The notes: generated by a model from the sequence alone, not told the origin. 48,224 nt of DNA from an uncultured Finegoldia sp. (GCF_900766215.1 NZ_CAAFUQ010000034.1:1-48224), one strand, 5' to 3'; shown: positions 1-8,568, counted from the first letter of the stretch. Made by a program: numbers and translations.

Positions 1-38
1 TGAATTTGTTGTAATTTTTTCCGTATGATATTCTAACC
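1..38. repeat. Right end of a dispersed palindromic intergenic repeat
   Basis: The window opens inside a sequence that closely matches the right end of the palindromic element near 26472-26493: both have an AATTTTTT run followed by CGTATGATATTCT. The rest of this copy lies outside the window, so its full form is not visible. Confidence 0.5.
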
Positions 39-125
39 GTATCGGGTAGTCTATTTTTATTTCAAAGAAATACGAAATCGTTGGATATCTACGTTTCACA
101 GGGACATGGAAAGTAGAAAACCAGT

Positions 126-345
126 TTGCACGAATATCTAGACTACGTAAATTACAACATAGTTTCAAGACAAACAAAACACAAAAACTCGTAAACCGCT
201 CATCTGTCTACAAAAATTGATAAATTTATCGCTCATGAAACTAAAATTGCAAACTTGCTAACGCTCAGACAGTGCAATTTTTTAACGTTTCATTTCGCTT
301 GAATTTAAAGCAATTTTCTCCGAATGATTCGCTTATTTACGATGT
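126..345. repeat. Long imperfect palindromic intergenic repeat
   Basis: The segment starts with GCACGAATATCTAGACTAC, also present at 26354-26371. From about 195 to 345 it reads as one long imperfect inverted repeat. ACAAAAATTG on the left faces GCAATTTTC on the right, CTCATGAAAC faces GTTTCATTTCG, and ATTGCA/TGCAAT closes around the tip near 255-285. RNA from either strand would fold into a long hairpin. It lies beyond the stop of the minus-strand YihY gene and carries no credible ORF. Exact boundaries are uncertain. Confidence 0.55.
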
Positions 346-377
346 TTTAGTTTGTTTCAATTAATCATTAAATAAAA

Positions 378-435
378 CTGGTAATCTACTTATTTCACTG
401 CTATTTTAGAAGAATCTGGTAATCTACTTATTTCA
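378..435. repeat. Pair of 20-bp direct repeats
   Basis: CTGGTAATCTACTTATTTCA occurs exactly at 378-397 and again at 416-435. The second copy ends just downstream of the stop codon of the YihY-type gene (minus strand). The function is unknown; a tandem duplication of the gene's 3' flank is the simplest reading. Confidence 0.7.
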
Positions 436-441
436 TTAATT

Positions 442-1299
442 CTAAGTGGAATATATAACTCCTTTTTTTACTTGGTCGTAGTTGGCGGTGATTTCTGCTG
501 CGATTAATATGATTTGTGAGGATAGGTTTATCCACACGAAAAGTGCGAACACACCGACTAATGGACCGTATGTTAGTGACATATTGGATATATTTGAAAC
601 GTAGAATGAATATAATACTGTAATCAAAAGCCAACCCACTGTCGCTATTGTTCCTCCAAGCATTGCTGATTTCCATTTGATGCTTCTTGTTGAGTCGAAG
701 TCTGGGGCGAATTTGTATAGCAATGTGAATCCAAAAATCATGGATACTATTGGGATTAAATATCTGAAAAATTGTGCAATAAATGATATTCTAATTCTCA
801 TGTATTGTTCAATCAATCCCAAAATCAAACCACCAAATGCGATGAAGACTAATGTTACCATCAACAATAAAAGAAGTACGATTGTGAACAATATGCTTTT
901 GAGTTGTGTTTTCAAAAAACCATTTTCGCTTCTTACATCAAATGCTTTGTTCATTGCTTTGATTAAAGATTTCAAGGCTTTGGAGCTAGACCATAATGCA
1001 ACCAACAACGAGATTGATAGAACAGATGATGATCTGTTGTTTATTATGGTGTTGATTAGTGTCATTAAAATATTTCTTGTTTCAGCTGGAATGAATTCCA
1101 TCCACTTGAAAATCATATCGATTTTGCTAGCAGCAACCATCAGCACGATATTCAATAAAACAATTAGAAATGGCACCAAGCTCATTATAAAATGGTAAGT
1201 TGTCTGTGCACTCAATAATGGGATTTGGTCATCTTTTATAGATTGTAATAATTTTTTGAAGAACAAATTCTTTTTTTCTTTTTTCTGTTTTTTCATCAT
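442..1299 (-). CDS. YihY/BrkB-family integral membrane protein
   Basis: A 285-residue polytopic membrane protein of the YihY/UPF0761 (formerly 'BrkB' or 'ribonuclease BN') family. The biochemical role of the family is unsettled; it is not a nuclease. The N-terminus is strongly basic (KKQKKEKK), followed by the family-typical stretch LSAQTTYHFIMSLVPFLIVL. About six hydrophobic segments follow (near 38-60, 93-105, 134-160, 178-200, 212-236 and 243-272). The length is normal for the family. The ATG directly follows the stop of the upstream S9 peptidase gene, with a GAGGT ribosome site inside that gene's last codons, so the two are co-transcribed and probably translationally coupled. The second of two adjacent ATGs has the better spacing. 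Confidence 0.88.
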   Translation of the reverse strand: MMKKQKKEKKNLFFKKLLQSIKDDQIPLLSAQTTYHFIMSLVPFLIVLLNIVLMVAASKIDMIFKWMEFIPAETRNILMTLINTIINNRSSSVLSISLLVALWSSSKALKSLIKAMNKAFDVRSENGFLKTQLKSILFTIVLLLLLMVTLVFIAFGGLILGLIEQYMRIRISFIAQFFRYLIPIVSMIFGFTLLYKFAPDFDSTRSIKWKSAMLGGTIATVGWLLITVLYSFYVSNISNMSLTYGPLVGVFALFVWINLSSQIILIAAEITANYDQVKKGVIYST

Positions 1300-3195
1300 C
1301 TACCTCAAATAAATATCAAACCAATCGCAGATTTCTTTCAATCTTCTGATTCTGTTTTTCGGTTTTCCTGAACGTGAAAGCTCGTGGTTTTCTCCGTAAA
1401 ACATCACAAATCGACTTTGTGTATTGTTAAGTTTCAAAGCTTGAAACATTTGCATTCCTTCAGATAAAGGACATCTGTAATCTTTTGTGGAGTGAATGAA
1501 AAGAGTTGGAGTGTGAGCGTTCTTTGCGTATTTTAGTGGAGATTTGTCCCACAATTTATCGTAATCATCCAAGACTGTTTCAGTGTGGTTTTGATCTGTT
1601 CCAAAATAATATCCAATATCTGAAATCAAACTGAAAGAAATCCAATTTGAAATTGAACGTTGACTTACAAAACAATCGAACCTGTCAGTGTGAGTCATCA
1701 TCCAATTTGCCATGAAACCACCATAAGAGCCACCAGTGTAACCTAATTTATCGATAGGATACTTGTCCATAACGATGTCTGTGAATTTCATCAAATCAGA
1801 ATAATCTACATCTCCGTATTTTCCTCTTATATCCATAAATTCATTTCCATATCCGTCACTTCCTCGTGGGTTTGTGTAGAAAACGAAGTATCCTTTTGCA
1901 GACAATAATTCCATTTCGTGAAACAAAACTTCTCCAAAAACAGTTTTTGGGCCACCGTGAACGGATAAAATGCCAGGATATGTTTTATTTTCATCGTAGT
2001 TTTTCGGATAAATCACCCAGCCTGTGAATGAATTTCCGTCATTTTCAAAAGTGAATTTGTCTTTTTTACTTATGTGATAGTAGTCGTTGTTCAAATGAGT
2101 TAATTGTTCTTTGTTTAGTTTGTAAACTTCTTGTCCGTGATTTTCATTTATCAAAACGTAGTAAACATCATCGTTTTTGACGGAAATCATGTTGATAGAA
2201 TTGTTTGTAGAGAAAATCTTATCGAACTTATAATTATTATCCATTCTCAAAATCGCACTACCGTATCCTTCTAAGATTACAAAATACATATAGTCGTCTG
2301 TTTTTTCGATTTGACTGCCGGAAGAATATTTCAAATCACAGCCTATGGAATTGAACATACAATAGTGCTCATCATTTAGTTTAATTGCTTTATTATCCAC
2401 AACTTTGTAGATTTCACAATCTTGGTTGAGTCCGTGTTCTTTTCCGTCAGTGGCTACAATTACGATATCATCATTGAAATATTTTACAGACATTATCATA
2501 AAACCATTCAAAATTACATTTTCTTCACCGGATTTCAAGTCGTACTCAACTAATTCATCTGCTATTTTCATCACATTTTCGTACGAATTTCTGACGAAAA
2601 CAAGTTTTGATTTGTCATCATTGATATCAACAGATGAAATGTTTGAAAACTCATCTGTGAGTATATCTATTTTGTTGATGCTTGGAAAATACCTCGCAAT
2701 TCTTGTTCTCTTTTTGTCTGTAAAACCTAGCGCATTTTCAAAGTAAGGAAGTTCAGTGATTACTTCTACATCTTTGTTTACTTCTTCATCGGTTAATTTC
2801 TTCATCTCATTATGTCTGTCGAATTCGTATTTTAAGATAAAAGAATCTTCTAATTCAAAAAGAATTTCCACATTTTTCAAATTAATGTCGAATTCTTTTA
2901 CGGATTCTCCACCATCAATAGGAAGTCTGTAAAATGATGATGTATCAGAGTCTTTTTCATCATCTGAATTTCTATTTATCAACAAATTTCCATCATTTAA
3001 TTCAAAAAAAGAAGAATCCTTGTTGGAATTTGTAAAATTTCGGGATTTTTTTACGTTGTGTATATTTGAATCGTATTTATTATCTTCTATGTTGGCAGTA
3101 GTTGTAACACAGAAAATATCGTCTGAATTTTTTAAAGCTTTTAACTTTGAAATAAATGTAAAGTCTTTAAATGAATCGTAATCGAAATATTTCAT
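1300..3195 (-). CDS. S9-family serine peptidase (prolyl oligopeptidase / acylaminoacyl-peptidase type)
   Basis: A cytoplasmic alpha/beta-hydrolase peptidase that should cleave short peptides. The N-terminal ~370 residues are repetitive beta-propeller-like sequence. The C-terminal ~240 residues are the catalytic domain, with GGSYGG (nucleophile Ser490), Asp572 in HSTKDYRCP and His604 in GENHELSR; ILSVHGGP precedes the oxyanion region. The open frame can be extended five codons to an ATG at 3210. That ATG lies within the ribosome binding site itself (AAGGAG), which is ideally placed for the ATG at 3193-3195, so I use the latter (631 aa). No signal peptide is seen. It is first in a two-gene operon with the YihY-type gene. 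With the M16C, C39-like and Opp genes nearby it fits a peptide-using metabolism. Confidence 0.92.
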   Translation of the reverse strand: MKYFDYDSFKDFTFISKLKALKNSDDIFCVTTTANIEDNKYDSNIHNVKKSRNFTNSNKDSSFFELNDGNLLINRNSDDEKDSDTSSFYRLPIDGGESVKEFDINLKNVEILFELEDSFILKYEFDRHNEMKKLTDEEVNKDVEVITELPYFENALGFTDKKRTRIARYFPSINKIDILTDEFSNISSVDINDDKSKLVFVRNSYENVMKIADELVEYDLKSGEENVILNGFMIMSVKYFNDDIVIVATDGKEHGLNQDCEIYKVVDNKAIKLNDEHYCMFNSIGCDLKYSSGSQIEKTDDYMYFVILEGYGSAILRMDNNYKFDKIFSTNNSINMISVKNDDVYYVLINENHGQEVYKLNKEQLTHLNNDYYHISKKDKFTFENDGNSFTGWVIYPKNYDENKTYPGILSVHGGPKTVFGEVLFHEMELLSAKGYFVFYTNPRGSDGYGNEFMDIRGKYGDVDYSDLMKFTDIVMDKYPIDKLGYTGGSYGGFMANWMMTHTDRFDCFVSQRSISNWISFSLISDIGYYFGTDQNHTETVLDDYDKLWDKSPLKYAKNAHTPTLFIHSTKDYRCPLSEGMQMFQALKLNNTQSRFVMFYGENHELSRSGKPKNRIRRLKEICDWFDIYLR

Positions 3196-3225
3196 ATAAT
3201 TCTCCTTCATTTATATATTAAGATA

Positions 3226-3234
3226 ATTATAGCA
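3226..3234 (-). promoter_or_regulatory. Extended -10 promoter of the S9 peptidase operon
   Basis: On the minus strand the sequence TGCTATAAT stands about 30 bases upstream of the chosen start of the S9 peptidase gene. The same TGCTATAAT occurs on the plus strand at 4252-4260 before the ABC exporter. No convincing -35 box was located. Confidence 0.5.
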
Positions 3235-3383
3235 TAATCGACTGCTACGATATACTTTAGGAAAAGTAATACATTGAAAATGAATTGAATTTTAATGTAA
3301 GTATTTTGAAAGTTCAATTATATTTATTAACTGAGTGTTAAATAAATTTAGTGAAAATACATTTCAAATAAGTTATACAAATC

Positions 3384-3475
3384 TTTTCCACAGAAATTGA
3401 CGATAAATTGTGCAAAAAATTTGGCTTATTTCAAGATATCCACAAAGTTATCCACATTATCCACATTTATCCACA
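3384..3475 (+). other. Cluster of DnaA-box-like 9-mers
   Basis: Three perfect matches to the classical DnaA box TTATCCACA lie at 3448-3456, 3457-3465 and 3467-3475, with one-mismatch relatives at 3436-3444 (ATATCCACA) and 3384-3392 (TTTTCCACA). All face the same way and the last four are nearly back to back. A further TTATCCACA lies at 4166-4174, inside the 3' end of the next gene. AT-rich DNA follows the cluster. The 384-bp gap 3196-3579 holds no gene. No dnaA, dnaN, rpmH or gyrB gene lies nearby, so this is more likely a DnaA-binding reservoir or a regulatory cluster than the standard oriC. Confidence 0.6.
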
Positions 3476-3579
3476 AAAACTTACCAACAATTTGGGACAA
3501 ATTATCGTGAATAATTTTTGAATATCAATTGAATAATTTATAGTTTTTTTATGGTATTATATATGAGAGGTGAAAACGA

Positions 3580-4179
3580 ATGAAATTGGATGAAGATTTT
3601 TCAGATATAAAACAAAGAATTTTGATAAATTTGAAGACTAGAAACCTGTATTTTAAGACGTTTAGTGAATGTGAGAAACTTTTGGATATTGATTTGATGC
3701 AGTTACAAAAGAAAGGTGCATTTCCTACAGAAGAATTGTATAAATCAGAACTTCGAAAGGTGAACAACTACATTGAAGATTTTTCTAATGTGAGTACAGG
3801 AAATAAATTAATGGAGTTTGTGTATTACTTTTTGTTGATAACTTCGGTGGGACTTGCTACAAATCTAATCAAAAATTTCTTGGGATTGGAATTTAAACAA
3901 ATTTCAGTGTCAGCAGTTATTCTTTATTTGACGATGTTTGCAGCTGTAATTGCAACTCCGATTATAATCTCCAGAAAAGAAAAGAGATTTCATGACAATA
4001 AATTCAGATACATTTTGATTGCCATATCAGCGATTGGAATTGTTTTGTTTTCATATTTTTCTATTTTTTCAGGACCAGTGAAGCAAAATTTGTTCACGCT
4101 GAATATTATTATTTACATTTTAATATTGGTAGGTTTTTTTGCAATTACAATATTAATGAAAAAATTATCCACAAAATAA
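3580..4179 (+). CDS. Small four-helix membrane protein, unknown function
   Basis: A 199-residue protein I cannot assign with confidence; the layout (soluble N-terminal ~90 residues, then four membrane helices) recalls the DUF1129 group. The N-terminal part is charged and helical. Membrane segments lie at about 84-104, 112-133, 145-167 and 173-194. The start has a GAGAGGTG ribosome site seven bases upstream. The gene stands alone behind the DnaA-box cluster, and its own last codons contain another TTATCCACA. It is closed by a terminator at 4185-4230. DnaA-linked regulation is possible from the layout but is inference. Confidence 0.75.
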   Translation: MKLDEDFSDIKQRILINLKTRNLYFKTFSECEKLLDIDLMQLQKKGAFPTEELYKSELRKVNNYIEDFSNVSTGNKLMEFVYYFLLITSVGLATNLIKNFLGLEFKQISVSAVILYLTMFAAVIATPIIISRKEKRFHDNKFRYILIAISAIGIVLFSYFSIFSGPVKQNLFTLNIIIYILILVGFFAITILMKKLSTK

Positions 4180-4184
4180 ATTGG

Positions 4185-4230
4185 CCGCCGAGTTTGAAAT
4201 CAGATTGATTTTGAATTTGGCGGTTTTTGT
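4185..4230 (+). terminator. Rho-independent terminator
   Basis: A long stem runs from CCGCC (4185-4189) to GGCGG (4219-4223), extended by imperfect pairing of GTTTGAAATCA with TGATTTTGAAT, and is followed by TTTTT. It ends the small membrane-protein gene. Confidence 0.8.
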
Positions 4231-4251
4231 ATTATGTAAAATAATTTAATG

Positions 4252-4260
4252 TGCTATAAT
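4252..4260 (+). promoter_or_regulatory. Extended -10 promoter of the ABC exporter gene
   Basis: TGCTATAAT ends eight bases before an in-frame TTG at 4268. Transcription would start at or near that TTG, which has no ribosome site, so this box argues for the downstream ATG as the real start. The -35 region is poor. Confidence 0.55.
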
Positions 4261-4297
4261 TGTTGTATTGGCTAATTTTAAAAGAAAGGATACAAGT

Positions 4298-6046
4298 ATG
4301 AAAAGAAATCTCAATCTAATAAAAAGGGTTATGCCTTATTTTAAAAAATACAAATTCATTTTGATGTTTGATTTGTTCTGTGCTGCTCTTACTACACTTA
4401 CAGATATGGTGTTGCCGATGATTTTGAGAAGACTAACAAACGCAGGGCTTGGAACATATTCTTTGACAAGAAAAATGATTTACAGAATGGCGGCTTTGCT
4501 TTTGGTCATCAAAATAATTGATTTGTTGGCAGGATACTACATGACAAAAACTGGTCATATAATGGGAGCAAAGATTGAAACGGACATGAGATACGATGTG
4601 TTCCAACATTTGCAAAAACTTTCTGATTCGTATTTTAACGAAACAAAAGTCGGACAAATTATGGCAAGAATTACATCTGATTTGTTCGATATAACAGAAT
4701 TTTCACATCACTGCCCAGAAGAATACTTCATTGGATTTATTAAAATAATAGTTTCATTTGTAATCTTAGTTAGATTGAATGCATTATTGACGGTGATTTT
4801 GTTCTTGTCAATTCCACTTATGATTGTGTTTGCATCCAAATACAACAGAAGAATGAGAAAAGGATTCAAAGAACAAAAACATCACATCGGAGTGTTGAAT
4901 GCGGATATCGAAGATAGCTTGCTTGGGGTTAAAGTTGTAAAATCCTTCGCAAATGAAGATGTCGAAATCGAAAAATTCCAAAAAGGTAACAAGAAATTCT
5001 TGGATATAAAATCAGAAACGTACGCATCTATGGCTGGATTTAACACGATAACAAAAGCGTTTGATGGAATAATGTACATTATCGTAGTTTTATTCGGTGG
5101 GCTTTTCCTAGTAGAAGGGAAGATGAGTAGTGGGGACATTGTGGCATTTATCCTATACGTGCAAACGCTACTTACAACGGTGAGAAGAATTGTAGAATTT
5201 ACGGAACAATTCCAACGTGGAATGACTGGTATCGAAAGATTTACGGAAATAATGGATCAAGATATCGAGATTTTCGACGACGAAGACGCTGTGGATTTGG
5301 AAAACGTCAAAGGTAAAATCGAAATAAAAGATGTCAGTTTTAAATACAATAACAATAATGAAAATGTGTTAAACAATATTTCATTCACAATAAATCCTGG
5401 ACAAAAAGTTGCATTGGTTGGGCCTTCTGGTGGAGGAAAAACGACGTTGTGCAATTTGATACCTAGATTTTACGATGTAGAAGACGGAGAAATCTTGGTG
5501 GAAGGAATTGACGTTCGAAAAATCAAACTTCAATCACTTCGCTCAAACATCGGAATGGTTCAACAAGATGTGTATTTGTTCAGTGGAACTGTTAGAGAAA
5601 ACATATTGTACGGAAAGCCTGATGCAACTGAACAAGAAGTAATCGATGCAGCAAAAGCAGCAGGAGCGTACGATTTTATAATGAACTTGGAAAATGGATT
5701 TGACACTTATGTCGGTGAACGTGGGGTTATGCTTTCTGGTGGTCAAAAACAAAGAATTTCAATTGCCAGAGTTTTCTTGAAAAATCCACCGATTTTAATT
5801 CTAGACGAAGCGACATCAGCGCTTGACAATAAGAGCGAATTTATCGTGCAAGAATCATTGGAAAACTTGGCAAAAGGAAGAAGTTCGCTTACGATTGCCC
5901 ACAGACTTACGACTGTTCAAAACGCAGATTTGATTTTGGTGTTGACTGAAGAAGGAATAATCGAACGTGGAACACACCAACAATTAATGGAACAAAAAGG
6001 ATATTATTATAATTTGTACACACAAGGTGGCAGATTATTGGTGTAA
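4298..6046 (+). CDS. ABC-type exporter half-transporter (MsbA/multidrug type)
   Basis: A 582-residue fusion of a six-helix exporter domain (about residues 1-320) to an ATPase domain (about 325-582), so it would work as a homodimer or with a partner. Walker A GPSGGGKTT is at 375-383, the signature LSGGQ at 479-483, the Walker B aspartate and catalytic glutamate at 503/504 (LILDEATSALD), followed by the IAHRL histidine. The frame extends to a TTG at 4268, but that codon has no ribosome site; AAAGGA precedes the ATG at 4298 at proper spacing. It is monocistronic, bounded by terminators at 4185 and 6056. The substrate (drug, lipid or peptide) cannot be told from sequence. Confidence 0.92.
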   Translation: MKRNLNLIKRVMPYFKKYKFILMFDLFCAALTTLTDMVLPMILRRLTNAGLGTYSLTRKMIYRMAALLLVIKIIDLLAGYYMTKTGHIMGAKIETDMRYDVFQHLQKLSDSYFNETKVGQIMARITSDLFDITEFSHHCPEEYFIGFIKIIVSFVILVRLNALLTVILFLSIPLMIVFASKYNRRMRKGFKEQKHHIGVLNADIEDSLLGVKVVKSFANEDVEIEKFQKGNKKFLDIKSETYASMAGFNTITKAFDGIMYIIVVLFGGLFLVEGKMSSGDIVAFILYVQTLLTTVRRIVEFTEQFQRGMTGIERFTEIMDQDIEIFDDEDAVDLENVKGKIEIKDVSFKYNNNNENVLNNISFTINPGQKVALVGPSGGGKTTLCNLIPRFYDVEDGEILVEGIDVRKIKLQSLRSNIGMVQQDVYLFSGTVRENILYGKPDATEQEVIDAAKAAGAYDFIMNLENGFDTYVGERGVMLSGGQKQRISIARVFLKNPPILILDEATSALDNKSEFIVQESLENLAKGRSSLTIAHRLTTVQNADLILVLTEEGIIERGTHQQLMEQKGYYYNLYTQGGRLLV

Positions 6047-6055
6047 ATAAGAAAG

Positions 6056-6092
6056 ATATCAACTGTGATTTATTGCAGTTGGTATTTTTTTA
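6056..6092 (+). terminator. Rho-independent terminator
   Basis: ATATCAACTG (6056-6065) pairs exactly with CAGTTGGTAT (6076-6085), allowing one G-T pair, followed by a run of T. It closes the ABC exporter gene. Confidence 0.8.
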
Positions 6093-6155
6093 TTTGTAGG
6101 TTGATTTAATTATTTTAATGATATAATTTAATTAGATATATACAAGGAGACAACA

Positions 6156-7316
6156 ATGGAAATCAGCGATAATATTTTATTTGTAAATTCTATAATTGAT
6201 GATGCAATCAGAAAAAATTCCAGCGACATTCACATTGAACCATTTGAAGAAAATGTCAGGATTAGATTCAGAATCAACGGAAGTTTGGTGGAATACAAAA
6301 CTGTGGACAAGAGTATGCACTCAAAAATAATTACTAGAATTAAAATAATGAGTGAGCTTGATATTGCAGAAAAAAGACTTCCACAAGATGGAAGAATTAC
6401 ATATACATATGAAAACACAAAAATAGATCTTAGAATTAGCATTATCAACACAATTCACGGTCAAAAATGCGTTATTAGAATTTTGAATCCAGAATCTTTT
6501 AAAATCGGTATGCAAAATCTTGGTATTTCTGAAAGTGAACAACAAATGATTGAAGGATTTACGAAATTTGAAAATGGAATGGTACTGATTTGCGGGCCAA
6601 CTGGAAGTGGGAAAACAACAACGCTTTACACAATGTTAGAACAAGAAAACACAATCGATAAAAATATTATCACGATTGAAAATCCAGTTGAGTACAATAT
6701 TTTTGGAATCAATCAAATTCAAATCAACGAAAAAATTGGCTTGAGATTTGATAATACGTTGAAGTTTGTACTTAGACAAGACCCTTCTGTAATAATGGTC
6801 GGAGAAATCAGAGATTTGGAAACTGCAAAGCTTGCAATTAGAGCTTCAATCACAGGACACAAAGTTTATTCAACAATTCACACAGACGATTGCTATCAGT
6901 CCATAATCAGACTTATGGATATGGGGATTGAAGATTACATGATAAGGGCGTCTCTTAAAGTTGTTATCGCGCAAAGATTGGTGAGAAAATTGTGCCCTCA
7001 TTGTAAGAAAAAAGTCACACCAACACCTTCACAAATGGAAGTTTTCAGATCGAACGGATTAAATCCAACTGAAATTTACGAGCCAGGAAATTGCGATGAA
7101 TGTAGTTCCGGTTACGAGGGAAGAATGGCTGTCATGCAAATACTAAAAATCGACGATGATTTGAGAAGTTTAATCAAAAAAGATATGAACTTGAAATCTT
7201 TGAAAAATTACGGTGAAGAAAATAAAATAGACAGTTTGTTCAAAAAAGCTTTGATACAAGTAGCACTTGGCAATACTTCATTTGACGAAGCAATGAGGTT
7301 GTACAATGAAGATTGA
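6156..7316 (+). CDS. Type IV pilus / type II secretion assembly ATPase (PilB/GspE/ComGA type)
   Basis: A 386-residue secretion ATPase that would power pilin or pseudopilin extrusion from the cytoplasmic side. Walker A GPTGSGKT is at 147-154, the Asp box ITIENPVEY near 172-180, the Walker B region GEIRD at 216-220, the His box STIHTDD at 239-245, and a zinc-binding pair CxxC...CxxC at Cys280/283/313/316. It lacks the N-terminal MshEN extension of full-length PilB and so is close to ComGA in size. The start has AAGGAG at good spacing, and an extended -10 TGATATAAT lies upstream. It overlaps the PilC-like gene by 11 bases. No pilin, prepilin peptidase or PilM/N/O genes are in the window. Confidence 0.93.
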   Translation: MEISDNILFVNSIIDDAIRKNSSDIHIEPFEENVRIRFRINGSLVEYKTVDKSMHSKIITRIKIMSELDIAEKRLPQDGRITYTYENTKIDLRISIINTIHGQKCVIRILNPESFKIGMQNLGISESEQQMIEGFTKFENGMVLICGPTGSGKTTTLYTMLEQENTIDKNIITIENPVEYNIFGINQIQINEKIGLRFDNTLKFVLRQDPSVIMVGEIRDLETAKLAIRASITGHKVYSTIHTDDCYQSIIRLMDMGIEDYMIRASLKVVIAQRLVRKLCPHCKKKVTPTPSQMEVFRSNGLNPTEIYEPGNCDECSSGYEGRMAVMQILKIDDDLRSLIKKDMNLKSLKNYGEENKIDSLFKKALIQVALGNTSFDEAMRLYNED

Positions 7317-8397
7317 CAGTTTATTAAAAGAAGATAGCATCTTAAAAAAAGAAATAAATCTCAAAGTATCGAAGAAAAAACTGTTTTTGTTTTTGAGACA
7401 GTTTTCAATTCTTCTGAACGCTAAGATTCCAATCATCGAAATCGTAAATCTACTTAAAGAACAAAAAGAATTCAAACAACTTAAACCGAGCTTGGACAAA
7501 GTTTCCGAGAATTTGAATAATGGAATGAGCGTGTCGGAAAGTTTTGCAAATGACAAAAACTTCGATATGTTTTTTACATCAATGATGAAATTAGGAGAAG
7601 AAAGTGGGAGGCTCGACAAAGTAGTCTACGATTTGAGCAAATACTACGAGAGAACTTATGACATAAACAAAAAAGTTCAAAACGCTATGATTTATCCGAT
7701 AATTTTAACGGTCACTGGGATTGTAATGCTGATATTTATGCTCAAAAACGTCATTCCGACATTTGTAGATTTGTTCGAAAGTTCTGACATGGTGCTACCA
7801 CTATCTACAAGAATTTTAATTTCAGTATCCACTGCGATAAATGAAAAAGGACTATTGATGCTACTGATTTTAGTTTTACTAATAGCGGGACTTATCATCG
7901 CCTATCGAAGGACTAAATTTGGCTATTACCTGGACAAATTCAAAACGACCAAATCAATTTTTGGGAAACAAAGAAAAATCGTAATCTCATCAGAAATTGC
8001 GAGAAGTTTGAGTATAACTCACAAAAACTCCATGACGATTTTGGACGGACTTATTATAATTCAAAAATCCATGAAAAACAAATACTACAAACAAGAACTT
8101 TCCGATATTTTCAGAGAAATAGAATCTGGAGAATATACGCTTGAAGAAGCATTCAATAAAAGGAAAATCACTCCGCAAGTGTTCAACTCCATGTTAAAAG
8201 TTGCAGAAAACACGGGAGAATTGGGAGATATTTTCGAAAAATTGTCTGAATTTTACGACGGGGAAGTAGAATATGCAATCAAATCATTCATAAGCATACT
8301 AGAGCCAATGCTCATAATATTCATGGCAATAATCGTTGGATTTATAGTAATTTCCATCACCATTCCGATGTTTGATGTGATAAATTCGTTTAATTAA
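7306..8397 (+). CDS. Type II secretion F / PilC-family platform protein
   Basis: A 363-residue inner-membrane platform protein with two cytoplasmic GspF domains (about 25-145 and 225-345). Membrane helices lie near 127-150, 183-204 and 333-360. This protein normally couples the ATPase encoded just upstream to pilin assembly. Family features include FLRQFSILLNAKIPIIE and SGRLDKVVYDLSKYYE in the first domain and AENTGELGDIFEKLSEFY in the second. The start overlaps the ATPase gene and is served by GAGG within it. The operon ends at the hairpin at 8426-8472, so only these two components are made here; their partners must be elsewhere or lost. Confidence 0.92.
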   Translation: MKIDSLLKEDSILKKEINLKVSKKKLFLFLRQFSILLNAKIPIIEIVNLLKEQKEFKQLKPSLDKVSENLNNGMSVSESFANDKNFDMFFTSMMKLGEESGRLDKVVYDLSKYYERTYDINKKVQNAMIYPIILTVTGIVMLIFMLKNVIPTFVDLFESSDMVLPLSTRILISVSTAINEKGLLMLLILVLLIAGLIIAYRRTKFGYYLDKFKTTKSIFGKQRKIVISSEIARSLSITHKNSMTILDGLIIIQKSMKNKYYKQELSDIFREIESGEYTLEEAFNKRKITPQVFNSMLKVAENTGELGDIFEKLSEFYDGEVEYAIKSFISILEPMLIIFMAIIVGFIVISITIPMFDVINSFN

Positions 8398-8425
8398 AAA
8401 AATACTGATATAAGAAATATTTAAC

Positions 8426-8472
8426 ACTCATGCACGAATATCATAGGATAGTTGTTCGTGCATGAGTTTTTT
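8426..8472 (+). terminator. Terminator built from a palindromic-repeat end
   Basis: A perfect 13-bp stem, ACTCATGCACGAA (8426-8438) with TTCGTGCATGAGT (8455-8467), is followed by TTTTTT. The CATGCACGAATATC inside it is also the left end of the large repeat at 26344-26510, so this terminator may be an internally deleted repeat copy now used by the ATPase/PilC operon. Confidence 0.85.
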
Positions 8473-8510
8473 CAATTTTTCTATTTTAAGTTTTAGCATA
8501 TTTTGGCATG

Positions 8511-8548
8511 AAAAAACCCCTCCATCCGTATTCCGGATTTTGGGGTTC
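8511..8548 (-). terminator. Rho-independent terminator of the M16C peptidase gene
   Basis: Read on the minus strand, AACCCC pairs with GGGGTT and the inner ATCCG with CGGAT; the stem is followed by TTTTTT. It lies 20 bases past the stop codon of the minus-strand peptidase gene. Confidence 0.85.
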
Positions 8549-8568
8549 AGGTCAATATGCCCTCAATT

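Noticed and set aside
677..1198. A 173-codon plus-strand frame opposite the YihY-type gene
   Set aside because: It is antisense to a well-supported membrane protein gene, has no ribosome site and shows no family pattern.
3196..3579. The chromosomal replication origin
   Set aside because: DnaA boxes are present, but dnaA, dnaN, rpmH and gyrB, which normally flank oriC in Bacillota, are absent. I call it a DnaA-box cluster only.
4268..4297. TTG start for the ABC exporter
   Set aside because: It lies at the predicted transcription start, just after TATAAT, and lacks a ribosome site; the ATG at 4298 has one.
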